Shown one piece after another: positions 25,525-34,276 of a stretch of DNA of 64,000 bases (its first letter is position 1; each line of letters begins with the position of its first letter). Location of the stretch: contig NZ_JACJSE010000006.1 in the NCBI RefSeq assembly GCF_014698045.1, positions 310,001-374,000 on the forward strand, in the 5' to 3' direction. Source of the stretch: Aulosira sp. FACHB-615. GTDB taxonomy: Bacteria > Cyanobacteriota > Cyanobacteriia > Cyanobacteriales > Nostocaceae. Under the pieces are notes generated by a model, which was given only the letters and a program-made list of their open reading frames with translations, did no database searches and was not told the DNA's origin. Both the position numbers and the translations under genes were made by a program.

Positions 25525-26091
25525 CTAAAACAGTTTGCTGATAATACAGCTAAATCCTGATAACAAAGGACTAGTTAATTCATCTTGACTGTATAACGTT
25601 GCGACAAGTTTTAAAACTCCCTTTTCTCGTCGGTATACTTCCACCTTCTGCTCCCGACGGTCAAAAATCCAATATTCCAAGACTCCTTGTACTGAATATA
25701 ACTTGAGTTTTGCTTGGCGATCGCGTTTCTCATTCTTGTCACCATCAGACAACACCTCCACTACCAATTCTGGTGCGGCTGTCAAATGTCCAGCTTCATC
25801 TAAAACTTTCGCTAGGCGCTCATGACTTGCCCAAACTACATCAGGAATCACATTATCTGCATCCGCAAAAATAATCCCTGGAGTAATTGCTACTTCTCCC
25901 AGCCCACTTTCCTCTGACCAAAGCTTCAGCACTGTGCCGATGTTAATACAAATTGCTTGATGCTTCCAGTGCGGCGCTCTTGTCACAAATAATTCCCCAT
26001 CAATGATTTCATAGCGATGATTGCGATCGCTCTCAAAGATTGCTAAATCTGCTATTGTCCATCGCACTTGACTGACTGGTGTGCTGTTCAT
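25525..26091 (-). CDS. Uma2-family (DUF820) putative endonuclease-fold protein
   Basis: 188 residues of the PD-(D/E)XK-like Uma2/DUF820 family, which is greatly expanded in cyanobacteria. Motifs are HRYEIIDGELFVT, the nuclease-like signature VIPDVVWA followed by ELVVEVLSDGDKN and KLKLYSVQGVLEYWIFD. It is predicted to cut or bind DNA, but no member's cellular role is firmly established to my knowledge. The frame extends one TTG codon upstream of the ATG at 26091. Nothing in its context suggests a partner. Confidence 0.85.
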   Translation of the reverse strand: MNSTPVSQVRWTIADLAIFESDRNHRYEIIDGELFVTRAPHWKHQAICINIGTVLKLWSEESGLGEVAITPGIIFADADNVIPDVVWASHERLAKVLDEAGHLTAAPELVVEVLSDGDKNEKRDRQAKLKLYSVQGVLEYWIFDRREQKVEVYRREKGVLKLVATLYSQDELTSPLLSGFSCIISKLF

Positions 26092-26262
26092 CAAAATTTT
26101 CCAGCAGATAATTATTTAAAAGTTCCCAGTGACCAGTGACCAGTTATCAGTTTCTTTTACACCTGGGTTGAAGTCCCCCACCCATTAGTGGAGTGCGTTG
26201 GCGGCGGGTTTAAATCCCCCACCATACGCCTAGTAACTGATAGCTGATAACTGATAACTGAT

Positions 26263-28224
26263 TTAATTAGGTACAGCCACTGTCGCCTCATCAGCTATTG
26301 GTTGACTTTGATATTCAGCGACAATTTGACGGAATTGTTCTCCTTCAATGGTCTCTTGTTCAATCAAAATCTCTACTAAATGGTCAACTAATGTGCGGTT
26401 TTCTTGAATCAGGCGTTTTGCGGTGTCGTAGGATTGATTGACAATTTCCCGCACTTTGCGATCAATTTGGGCGGCAATTTCCTCAGAATATTCGGATTTG
26501 TTCATCCAATCACGCCCTAAAAATACCTCGCTATTGGGCGCTTCTAAGCAAAATTGCCCAATTTCGGACATACCATACTGTGTGACCATCTGCCGCGCTA
26601 TGGCTGTCGCTAATTCTAATTTACGGTTTTCGCGCATTCCACCAGTGACTTCTGGTAAACCAAAAATTACTTCTTCGGCGGCTCTACCAGCCAATCTGGC
26701 GGTAATTCTGGCTAATAGCTGCGATCGCGACATGAGAAAATGTTCTTCGTCTGGAGTGAACCAAGTTAAACCCCGTGACTGTCCGCGCGGAATCAAAGAG
26801 ACTTTTTGCACTGGGTCATGGTCTTTAAGCAAGGTTCCGACGATGGCGTAACCAATTTCGTGATAAGCAATTAAGCGTTTGACTTTGCTATCTACTAAGG
26901 GTGTACCTTCCATCCCCGCTACTACGCGGTCAACTGCATCATTAATTTCTAAGATGGTGATGGCATCTTTGCGTCTTCTGGCGGTGAGAATGGCGGCTTC
27001 GTTGAGTAAGTTGGCTAAATCTGCACCTGTAAAACCCGGTGTCCGCCGGGCGATCGCTTCTAATGACACACTCTCATCAATTTTCTTATTCCGGGCATGA
27101 ACTTGCAAGATTTCTAATCGCCCTTTTAAATCTGGCGCATCGACAATTACTTGTCTGTCAAAACGTCCAGGACGTAACAAGGCTGCGTCTAAAACATCAG
27201 GACGGTTGGTAGCCGCAATAATAATGATGCCTGTATTACCTTCAAAACCATCCATTTCGGTCAGCAACTGGTTGAGGGTTTGTTCCCTCTCATCGTTACC
27301 GCCACCGATACCCGCACCCCGTTGTCTACCTACCGCGTCGATTTCATCAATAAATATCAAACAAGGGGCATTTTCCTTGGCTTTTTTAAACAAGTCCCGC
27401 ACACGAGAAGCACCGACACCAACAAACATTTCCACAAATTCCGAGCCGGAAATGCTAAAAAATGGTACGCCCGCTTCCCCGGCGATCGCTTTTGCCAGTA
27501 ATGTTTTACCTGTACCTGGCGGCCCGACTAACAACACACCTTTAGGAATGCGTGCGCCGACAGCCGTAAATCTTTCTGGCTGCTTCAAAAAGGTGACAAC
27601 TTCTTGGAGTTCTTCTTTGGCTTCTTCTACACCTGCCACATCGTCAAATTTTACTCCTGTTTTGGCTTCCATTTGGAAACGCGCTCTGGATTTGCCAAAG
27701 TTCATCGCTTGGTTAGAAGCATTGGTGGAGCGACGCAAAAACAGTAACATTAATGCTACCAGTGGCAAAATCCACATCAAGTTGATTAACAACCCAACCG
27801 CAGCCCGACTGTTAGCAGAAGAAACTTCCCCAAACTCGACGTTTTTGGCTTTGAGTTTATTAATTAACTCTGTATTTTGATTTAACAGTCTGACTTGTAG
27901 CGGTGGTGTATCTGGACTCTGCCCTTGTAAATATACTTTGGCGGTTTGTTCTGTTTCGTCTAACTCAACTTTTCTAACTTCGCCTTTTTCGGTTTTTTCA
28001 ATCAACTTGCCATAACTAATTTCGCGATCAGCTCTTTGTGCCAGGGCTGGTGTACCGCCCACAATATTTGGCAACATCATTAAACTGGCGATTAACGCCC
28101 CAGACCAAGCCACAGATTTTGGCGTTCGCTTTTGGCGGATTTTGCCTAACTCTGAGTTGGCCTTAGTTGGTTTGATTATGGGCGATCGCTGTTGCATCAA
28201 TGCCTGTCTCCTAAAATTTTTCAT
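26263..28224 (-). CDS. FtsH-like AAA+ protein lacking the protease zinc site
   Basis: 653 residues with the full FtsH layout: N-terminal membrane helix (about 38-60), periplasmic domain, second helix (about 143-163) and AAA+ ATPase. The ATPase is intact: Walker A GPPGTGKT (234-241), pore loop FVGVGA, Walker B IFIDEIDAVG, and second region of homology ATNRPDVLDAALLRPGRFDR. The peptidase domain is abnormal. The zinc motif HEAGH reads HEIGY (455-459), with TAC in place of a His codon. Where the third ligand Asp should follow, the chain reads GGMRENRKLEL without any Asp. The protein is therefore probably an unfoldase or chaperone subunit, like the inactive FtsHi proteins of chloroplasts, perhaps pairing with an active FtsH. 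The gene is otherwise undamaged, so it is not a pseudogene. Confidence 0.88.
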   Translation of the reverse strand: MKNFRRQALMQQRSPIIKPTKANSELGKIRQKRTPKSVAWSGALIASLMMLPNIVGGTPALAQRADREISYGKLIEKTEKGEVRKVELDETEQTAKVYLQGQSPDTPPLQVRLLNQNTELINKLKAKNVEFGEVSSANSRAAVGLLINLMWILPLVALMLLFLRRSTNASNQAMNFGKSRARFQMEAKTGVKFDDVAGVEEAKEELQEVVTFLKQPERFTAVGARIPKGVLLVGPPGTGKTLLAKAIAGEAGVPFFSISGSEFVEMFVGVGASRVRDLFKKAKENAPCLIFIDEIDAVGRQRGAGIGGGNDEREQTLNQLLTEMDGFEGNTGIIIIAATNRPDVLDAALLRPGRFDRQVIVDAPDLKGRLEILQVHARNKKIDESVSLEAIARRTPGFTGADLANLLNEAAILTARRRKDAITILEINDAVDRVVAGMEGTPLVDSKVKRLIAYHEIGYAIVGTLLKDHDPVQKVSLIPRGQSRGLTWFTPDEEHFLMSRSQLLARITARLAGRAAEEVIFGLPEVTGGMRENRKLELATAIARQMVTQYGMSEIGQFCLEAPNSEVFLGRDWMNKSEYSEEIAAQIDRKVREIVNQSYDTAKRLIQENRTLVDHLVEILIEQETIEGEQFRQIVAEYQSQPIADEATVAVPN

Positions 28225-28412
28225 ATCATTTACCCTTTTTTTGCTGGCATGAGCTTCGCGCTGATTTTATGCCTCTTTTTCTAGCAAAAATTGTAATAAC
28301 TGGAAATCACGGTTTTTTATCTAGTCTAACTTCTACACCAAACTATTCCCTACTCTCTTTACCTATGCTACTCAAGGAATTTTATTTTAGTAGGATAAAT
28401 TATACTCCTGGT

Positions 28413-28601
28413 CTGTGGGGAGTGTGGGGGGTGTGGGGAGTGTGGGGGGTGTGGGGAGTGTGGGGAGTGTGGGGGGTGTGGGGAGTGTGGGGGGTGTGGG
28501 AGGTGTGGGGGGTGTGGGAGGTGTGGGGAGTGTGGGGGGTGTGGGGGGTGTGGGGAGTGTGGGGGGTGTGGGGGGTGTGGGAGGTGTGGGAAGTGAACCA
28601 A
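28413..28601 (+). repeat. G-rich 9-bp tandem repeat (GTGTGGGGA/G)
   Basis: About twenty-one 9-bp units of GTGTGGGGA, GTGTGGGGG or GTGTGGGAG, with every G on the plus strand. It lies 190-380 bp upstream of the FtsH-like gene. Open frames in it (GVWGVW or HTPHTPH repeats) are artefacts. Runs of four or more G every 9 bp could form G-quadruplexes. Confidence 0.95.
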
Positions 28602-28898
28602 CCTTGACAGACTATTTGCTTTAGTACAGTTTTTCGTGACTTCTCATATCTACTGCTGCGACAAATTTGACTACAAAACCATAACTCGCTAAGATAAGCA
28701 TAGTCGTAATGATTATGACTTGTAATCATAAGTCTGTACAAGTAGTTCATCTCATTAATTAAAAGAAGTGGGAGTGGTCAGATCCTCGACTTCTTTAAGA
28801 AGTCGGGAATATAGCAGCCTATATAAATTGCTAAAAGCCTATAAACTCTTTCTTCATTTCAGACTTCAGACTTCTTATTTGTAATAGATGAGGAAATT

Positions 28899-29444
28899 AT
28901 GGTAAAAATTGTTGGCATTGGTGGTAGTTTAAGACCTAAATCCTATACACAGTTGGCCTTAGAAGTTGCAGCCCAAAGATTACAAGCCATAGGTGCAGAT
29001 GTAGAAATTTTGGATTTGCGACAATTACAGCTACCATTTTGCAACGGTGAAAAAGAATATCCCGAATATCCTGATGTTAAACGCCTGCGTGATAGTGTCA
29101 GTGGTGCAGATGGATTGATTTTGGCAACACCAGAGTATCACGGCGGCGTGAGTGGCGTATTGAAAAACGCTCTAGATTTAATGAGTTTTGAAGAACTATC
29201 AGGAAAAGTCACAGGACTTATTAGCGTTTTGGGAGGTCAATCTAATAGCAACGCCCTGAATGATTTACGGATAATTGTGCGCTGGGTACATGGTTGGGTG
29301 ATTCCAGAACAAATCGCCATCGGCCAAGCCTGGGGTGCTTTTAACCCCGAAGGTAAGTTATTAGATGAAAAACTTTCCCAAAGATTTGATGATTTTGCTC
29401 AAAGTTTAGTTGATAGCACTCGCAAACTCAAAGGCATCAATTAA
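28899..29444 (+). CDS. NAD(P)H-dependent FMN reductase
   Basis: 181 residues of the flavodoxin-like FMN_red family. The FMN phosphate loop is GGSLRPKSYTQLAL near the N-terminus, the second flavin loop TPEYHGGVSGVLKNALD near 78, and GGQSNSNALNDLR follows. Members reduce quinones, azo dyes, chromate or free flavin in the cytoplasm. A GAGGAA ribosome-binding site precedes the ATG. A palindrome ATGATTA-N7-TAATCAT (28709-28729) about 170 bp upstream could be an operator, but is unassigned. Confidence 0.88.
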   Translation: MVKIVGIGGSLRPKSYTQLALEVAAQRLQAIGADVEILDLRQLQLPFCNGEKEYPEYPDVKRLRDSVSGADGLILATPEYHGGVSGVLKNALDLMSFEELSGKVTGLISVLGGQSNSNALNDLRIIVRWVHGWVIPEQIAIGQAWGAFNPEGKLLDEKLSQRFDDFAQSLVDSTRKLKGIN

Positions 29445-29473
29445 ATTTGTAGTGTGGGCAAAATTTGCCCACA

Positions 29474-30400
29474 CTACTGGCTCAATCTTTTTTGTATACC
29501 TAAATTGCCTTGTAAACCACCAGTGTGAATTAGGAGAATGCGATCGCCTTTACTAAAAAACCCCTGTTGTAATAAATCCATCACACCATAAAACATCTTG
29601 GCGGTGTATACATAATCTAAAGGTATACCGTGGATTTGCTGAAATTGTTTGCTAAACTTTAGTAATTCATCGTTAACTTTGGCATAACCGCCGAAGTGAT
29701 AATCACAAATTAATTCCCACGCACCCACAGATTTATTTGATATCGGTAAATCAGCCGCCAGATAATTCTGCAATAGCATTTCGATTTCTTGTTGCAGAAA
29801 TCCACCATTTTTGAGAACAGGAAAAGCAATTGCTTTTTGTTGTGGAGTGAGAGAAAGTAAAATCCCGGCAAAAGTAGTACCCGTCCCACAAGCAACGCAA
29901 ACAATATCAAAATTTTTTGCTTGTTGGAGAATTTCTGTACAGCCAAGCACACCATTTAAATTACATCCACCTTCAGGAATAATAAACACTTCACCGTAAC
30001 GTTCTCGGAGTTCTGCTTGTAATTCTGGAGAATTGCGTTGTTTATAACTATTGCGACTCATGTAGACAAGCTGCATCCCCTGTTCTACCGCAAAACTCAA
30101 CGTCGGATTAAGCGGTAGCCTTTCTTCACCGCGAATGACACCGATTGTCTGCAAACCAAATAACTTACCTGCGGCGGCGGTGGCAAAAATGTGATTTGAA
30201 TAAGCACCGCCAAATGTTAACAATGTGGTGAAATTTCTGGCTTTTGCCTCTAACAAGTTGTATTTCAGCTTATACCACTTATTACCGTTAACCCAAGGGT
30301 GCATCATATCAAGACGTAGTACCGATATTTCCACACCAGCACTTTCGATGATATCGCTATGAATTTGTTGTGTCGGTGGAGGAAGAAAGATTGAGGACAT
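29474..30400 (-). CDS. PLP enzyme of the D-cysteine desulfhydrase / ACC deaminase family
   Basis: 308 residues of fold-type II PLP enzymes. The cofactor lysine lies in NGNKWYKLKYNLL (near 40). GGAYSNHIFATAAAG is the substrate-carboxylate loop. ACGTGTTFAGILLSL is the phosphate-binding loop and ILLIHTGGLQGN the C-terminal pyridine-contact region. Bacterial members mostly break down D-cysteine or related D-amino acids to pyruvate, sulfide and ammonia; true ACC deaminase activity is less likely but cannot be excluded. It is convergent with the FMN reductase gene (29 bp apart). Confidence 0.87.
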   Translation of the reverse strand: MSSIFLPPPTQQIHSDIIESAGVEISVLRLDMMHPWVNGNKWYKLKYNLLEAKARNFTTLLTFGGAYSNHIFATAAAGKLFGLQTIGVIRGEERLPLNPTLSFAVEQGMQLVYMSRNSYKQRNSPELQAELRERYGEVFIIPEGGCNLNGVLGCTEILQQAKNFDIVCVACGTGTTFAGILLSLTPQQKAIAFPVLKNGGFLQQEIEMLLQNYLAADLPISNKSVGAWELICDYHFGGYAKVNDELLKFSKQFQQIHGIPLDYVYTAKMFYGVMDLLQQGFFSKGDRILLIHTGGLQGNLGIQKRLSQ

Positions 30401-30557
30401 GAAGAACTATAAGACACAAGAACATTTAAATGTTTTAATGATTTCTGGCAAGATGGCGGGTATCTTGAGGAAGTTGTATTTCACTAGTACAGGTCGGCGT
30501 AAATAAACAGACCATAAGAAATTGCTAAAAAGCTTGTGGTATTAATGTTCTTTCTTT

Positions 30558-31550
30558 TTACTTTTGCCTTGTTGAACTAACATTCTCCCTCACAGTTTCT
30601 CGCAATCGCTCCACATCGCGCATTGGTGGTGCGCCAAACAGCCGCTTGTACTCCCGGTTGAAGTGCGACGCATCATCATAACCCACAAGGTAAGCTGCAC
30701 TGGTAGCGTCTAGGTTTTCCGCCAGCATTAGACGGCGAGCCTCTTGGAGTCGTAGTTGCTTCTGGAACTGCAAGGGACTCATGGCGGTGACTGCCTTGAA
30801 GTGATGGTGAAAGCCGGAAACACTCATTCCCAAATCTCGTGCGATGCTTTCAATCTTGATCGGCTCCTTAAAGTCTTTACGAAGTCGCTCGACGGCTCTG
30901 GCGATGTTGTGGGTGTAGCCTCCCAGAACAGCAATATGACGGAGCCTATTACCTTGTTCGCCCATCAGGAGCCGATACACGATTTCCCGCTTAATCAGTG
31001 GTGCAAGAACATGAGCCTCAGCAGGGGAATCTAGAAGCCTGACAAGGCGCACCACAGCATCCAACAGATTTGCATCCAATGGACTGACATCGATCGCTTT
31101 CACATCAGCACGGCTACGAGATGAGCCATACCCAGCCTCAACCATAACTGAGCTAACGAGAGTGGGGTCGAGGTCAAGGCGGAGGCTCAGGTGCGGTTTT
31201 TCCTTGGATGCTTCCAGAATTTGACTGACAATCGGCAGTTCCACCGTAGCCAGCAGATAATGTATCGGGTCATATAAATAGCGATCGCACCCCAAAAGCA
31301 CTTCTTTACTGCCTTGGGCAATTACACAAAAGGCAGGAACAGAAAGACCATGAGTACATTCCCCAGGGGCGGAGGAGCGTTTGAAGTGCAATCCTGTCAG
31401 TGGCTCAATCATCCCATCCTGATGAATAGCCTGGGCAATCCGCTCAGTCAGTTCGTCTCTGTTGGCTTGCGCTCTATCTGCCTCACGCTTTGCCTGGGAG
31501 TCGTTGATTAAATCTAGATCAGACTTTTCTCTAGTTTTGGCAGCGTTCAT
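30558..31550 (-). CDS. AraC-family transcription regulator
   Basis: 330 residues from ATG 31550 (a TTG eight codons upstream is less likely). The N-terminal AraC_N cupin-like sensor (about 35-200) has LHFKRSSAPGECTHGLSVPAFCVIAQGSKEVLLG. The C-terminal double helix-turn-helix (about 220-325) has IESIARDLGMSVSGFHHHFKAVTAMSPLQFQKQLRL and DASHFNREYKRLFGAPP. It is divergent from the cyclophilin-like, hydrolase and dehydrogenase-remnant genes. AraC regulators of this subtype commonly sit beside such oxidoreductase/hydrolase operons, so it probably controls them from the 278-bp gap between. Confidence 0.88.
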   Translation of the reverse strand: MNAAKTREKSDLDLINDSQAKREADRAQANRDELTERIAQAIHQDGMIEPLTGLHFKRSSAPGECTHGLSVPAFCVIAQGSKEVLLGCDRYLYDPIHYLLATVELPIVSQILEASKEKPHLSLRLDLDPTLVSSVMVEAGYGSSRSRADVKAIDVSPLDANLLDAVVRLVRLLDSPAEAHVLAPLIKREIVYRLLMGEQGNRLRHIAVLGGYTHNIARAVERLRKDFKEPIKIESIARDLGMSVSGFHHHFKAVTAMSPLQFQKQLRLQEARRLMLAENLDATSAAYLVGYDDASHFNREYKRLFGAPPMRDVERLRETVRENVSSTRQK

Positions 31551-31828
31551 TTCTAAGTTTGCAGAATTGTACAACGATTTTAGACGATTGTTCTATTGCT
31601 TGCCTTTGAGGATTCTTACAATAAAGCTAAAGCAATGAAAAATGATTCCGACTTTTTGTCAACATTCTAGATTTTTATTCAAGATAAAACTCAGTTTTTA
31701 TGGGGCAATAGACTTTTTACTGGCAAGGCTCATCTTGTTTTTTAAATAATCTCATCTCCACTGTCATAGAGGAGGCAATAAATGTTGAATCTCTACGATT
31801 GGGATCAGCAGTATGGAGGAGTATCTGA

Positions 31829-32359
31829 ATGCTTTTGAAATGGTTTCCCATCAAGGGGAAAAACTACCAACAGAAAATGCTGATTTTGGTTCTCGCCCTG
31901 GTGATGTCCCTGAATTACTCAGCCTGTCGTGCCGACAACAGTATGACTAGCAGTGCCTCATCAAAGATGCCGACTCAAATATCCACCAAACAGGCAGACA
32001 GTATGAAGATCAACATCAAGGTTAAAGACAAAGTAATTACAGCTACTTTGATCAACAGCAAAACCACTCAAGATTTTATTTCCCTACTGCCATTAACGCT
32101 GACTTTAGAAGATTACGCGAAAACCGAGAAAATCAGTTATCTGTCAAAAAAATTATCTACAGAAGATGCACCCCCAGGCAGCGATCCGGCTGTTGGAGAT
32201 ATTGCTTATTACGCTCCCTGGGGTAATTTAGCGATGTTTTATCAAGATTCTGGATACGCCAACGGACTAATTATCCTCGGAAAAATAGATGGTGACATCG
32301 ACGCATTTAACGTCTCTGGCTCTGTAAAAGTGACAATCGAGCTTGCGCGATCGCAATAA
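31829..32359 (+). CDS. Exported cyclophilin-like-fold protein
   Basis: 176 residues. The N-terminal hydrophobic signal (about 16-33: MLILVLALVMSLNYSAC) ends at a Cys that could be a lipobox, though the YSAC context is not ideal. A short Ser/Thr linker leads to a cyclophilin_like domain (about 57-175): MKINIKVKDKVITATLINSKTTQDFISLLPLTLTLEDY, then PAVGDIAYYAPWGNLAMFYQD and NGLIILGKID. The family has the beta-barrel of cyclophilins, but its members are not known isomerases. A GGAGG site precedes the ATG. First gene of the presumed AraC-controlled operon. Confidence 0.82.
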   Translation: MLLKWFPIKGKNYQQKMLILVLALVMSLNYSACRADNSMTSSASSKMPTQISTKQADSMKINIKVKDKVITATLINSKTTQDFISLLPLTLTLEDYAKTEKISYLSKKLSTEDAPPGSDPAVGDIAYYAPWGNLAMFYQDSGYANGLIILGKIDGDIDAFNVSGSVKVTIELARSQ

Positions 32360-32423
32360 ATAAATCTGCTGGGTTCTGCAACTCAGAACATTTCGCCTCG
32401 TACCCACATATATGGAGAACTCA

Positions 32424-33515
32424 ATGAAATACCTCGTTCTCATACCAACCGTCTTGATTGGTGCAATCTACGCAACGGTGGCATTTTCCCTCGACAAAAC
32501 ACAAGTCTCGCATAAAATTTCCCAAGCATCCGTAAAGCACTCCACTATCGTCGAGGGGGCGGACAACTTCTACAAGAGCGACAAGGTAACTATGCAGAAA
32601 GTTACTTTCAAAAACCAATACAACATGAAGGTTGCGGGGAATCTCTTCATTCCCAAAGCCTTGAATCGGAACGCTAAGAATTCCGCAATCATTGTCGGAC
32701 ACCCAATGGGCGCAGTCAAAGAACAAAGTGCAAACCTGTATGCCCAAAAATTAGCTGAACAAGGGTTCGTCACCTTGTCCCTCGATTTGTCCTTCTGGGG
32801 TGAGAGTGAAGGGCAGCCCCGCAACGTTGTTTCGCCGGATATTTATGCCGAAGATTTCAGTGCGGCGGTAGATTTTCTAGGTACTCAGTCATTCGTTGAC
32901 AGGAACCGGATTGGCGTGCTGGGGATTTGTGGTAGCGCGAGCTTTGCCATCAGTGCTGCCAAAATCGACCCGCGCTTGAAGGCAACTGCCACGGTCAGTA
33001 TGTACGATATGGGTGCAGCCAACCGTAACGGTTTGAGAAATTCTACAACCCTCGAACAGAGAAAGAAAGCGATCGCACAGGCGGCGGAACAACGCTATAC
33101 GGAGTTTACGGGCGGCGAAACCAAATACACAAGCGGAACTGTACATGAACTGAATGAGAACTCCACCCCTATTGAGCGTGAGTTTTATGACTTCTACCGC
33201 ACTCCCAGAGGCGAGTACACCCCCAAAGGTTCATCGCCGAAACTGACAACTCACCCGACACTTACCAGCAACGTCAAATTCATGAACTTCTACCCATTCA
33301 ACGATATTGAGACGATTTCGCCTCGTCCTATGCTGTTCATCACGGGGGCAGATGCACATTCCAGGGAGTTCAGCGAAGATGCTTACAAACGCGCCGCCGA
33401 GCCAAAGGATCTTTACATCGTTCCCAACGCGGGACACGTCGATTTGTATGACCGAGTAAACCTGATTCCGTGGGAAAAACTTACATCCTTTTTCCATCAG
33501 CATCTCAGCAGTTGA
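32424..33515 (+). CDS. Secreted alpha/beta hydrolase, dienelactone-hydrolase-like
   Basis: 363 residues starting at ATG 32424. A GGAGA ribosome-binding site lies six bases before it and overlaps an upstream in-frame ATG (32412). The signal peptide spans about 1-22. In the alpha/beta-hydrolase core, VGHPMGAVKEQSANLYAQKLAEQGF is the oxyanion region. The nucleophile elbow reads GICGS, so a cysteine (C169) stands where serine is usual, as in dienelactone hydrolases. The acid (LFITGADAHS) and base (NAGHVDLYD) follow in order. The mature enzyme is probably periplasmic. It lies 64 bp after the cyclophilin-like gene and 41 bp before the dehydrogenase remnant. The substrate is unknown. Confidence 0.85.
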   Translation: MKYLVLIPTVLIGAIYATVAFSLDKTQVSHKISQASVKHSTIVEGADNFYKSDKVTMQKVTFKNQYNMKVAGNLFIPKALNRNAKNSAIIVGHPMGAVKEQSANLYAQKLAEQGFVTLSLDLSFWGESEGQPRNVVSPDIYAEDFSAAVDFLGTQSFVDRNRIGVLGICGSASFAISAAKIDPRLKATATVSMYDMGAANRNGLRNSTTLEQRKKAIAQAAEQRYTEFTGGETKYTSGTVHELNENSTPIEREFYDFYRTPRGEYTPKGSSPKLTTHPTLTSNVKFMNFYPFNDIETISPRPMLFITGADAHSREFSEDAYKRAAEPKDLYIVPNAGHVDLYDRVNLIPWEKLTSFFHQHLSS

Positions 33516-33556
33516 CACACTCCCCCATTTAAAAAAGCAATAAAAAAAGGAAGAAG

Positions 33557-33772
33557 ATGATTAAAGACAAAGTTGTAATTATTACTGGCGCATCATCAGG
33601 GATTGGTGAAGCAAGTGCGAAATTGCTTGCCAGCAAAGGAGCTAAAGTTGTATTGGGTGCGCGACGTGAGCAGCTACCGAGCGATCGCGCAGCGTCTCCG
33701 TCAGGAGAAGTCGAGGTAAGTCGAGGCGCTACTTTAATTTTATTAAACCGCCAAGTCGCCAAGAAATCGTAG
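33557..33772 (+). pseudogene. Truncated short-chain dehydrogenase remnant
   Basis: The first 40 codons are a normal SDR start (KVVIITGASSGIGEASAKLL, then ASKGAKVVLGARREQL). The frame then runs into a dispersed repeat (GCGTCTCCGTCAGGAGAAG) and ends after 71 codons. No trace of the catalytic YxxxK half follows before the MITE at 33793. The third gene of the AraC-linked operon has thus been lost except for its NAD(P)-binding loop. Confidence 0.85.
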
Positions 33773-33792
33773 AGTCTGCGTAAGTTTTAATG

Positions 33793-34065
33793 CTATGGGA
33801 CTAATATTTGATTTCTGAAATGTACGTAGGATGTGTTATCGGCGAGAGTACGGCATCTACCGCAAAGTTTTCGGTGCGTTACGGCTTACGCCTAACACAC
33901 CCTACTTGCGTGTCTAGCCTTAAATGTTGCATTAAAAAACCTATTTTATCCGCGTTTATCCGCGTTCATCTGCGGTTAATTTTATACTTTATAATGCACT
34001 ATTTTAGTCTAGACAATCCACTACACATACTGAGATTTTTTCAGAAATCGAATTGGATTCCTATA
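33793..34065. mobile_element. MITE family 1, long form (273 bp)
   Basis: The right end TTTCAGAAATCGAATTGGATTC is close to that of the 6886-7155 copy. The left end CTATGGGACTAATATTTGATTTC resembles the short form. The interior carries the CGCCTAACACACCCTAC hairpin arm and GTTTATCCGCGTTCATC words. It is homologous throughout to the reverse complement of 6886-7155. It follows the dehydrogenase remnant. Confidence 0.8.
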
Positions 34066-34123
34066 TTAAATACCTTACTTCTATCAGAAGTTGGGTATCT
34101 TCTCATTCAAAACTAATGATACA

Positions 34124-34141
34124 CATTGATATAAATCAATG
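34124..34141. promoter_or_regulatory. Candidate LysR-type (NdhR/CcmR-like) operator upstream of flv4
   Basis: Perfect 7-bp arms CATTGAT and ATCAATG separated by ATAA, about 135 bp before the flv4 start. The TCAAT half-site resembles the motif bound by NdhR/CcmR, which in Synechocystis responds to carbon status and acts on the flv4-flv2 operon. Assignment is by resemblance only. Confidence 0.4.
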
Positions 34142-34276
34142 GTAAACAAAATTGGGTCATGAATAAAACTTACTAATGAGTGTCTTTAGAAATTGGCATT
34201 TTACTAATTGAAGATAACAGTCCAACATAATAGTAAGCAGATTCACTCCAGATAAATTGATTTTTGGAGAAACCCA

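Noticed and set aside
27206..27880. 224-codon plus-strand frame
   Set aside because: It lies wholly antisense to the conserved AAA+ part of the FtsH-like gene and has no protein-like pattern.
28709..28729. Fur-like palindrome ATGATTA-N7-TAATCAT
   Set aside because: The symmetry is real but short, far from the start codon and not a convincing Fur box; kept only as a remark.
28269..28750. Frames encoding GVWGVW or HTPHTPH repeats
   Set aside because: Products of the 9-bp tandem repeat; no start signal or non-repetitive domain.
33557..33772. Intact small NAD-binding protein
   Set aside because: The 71 codons lack the catalytic half of the SDR fold and end in repeat sequence, so a remnant is more likely.
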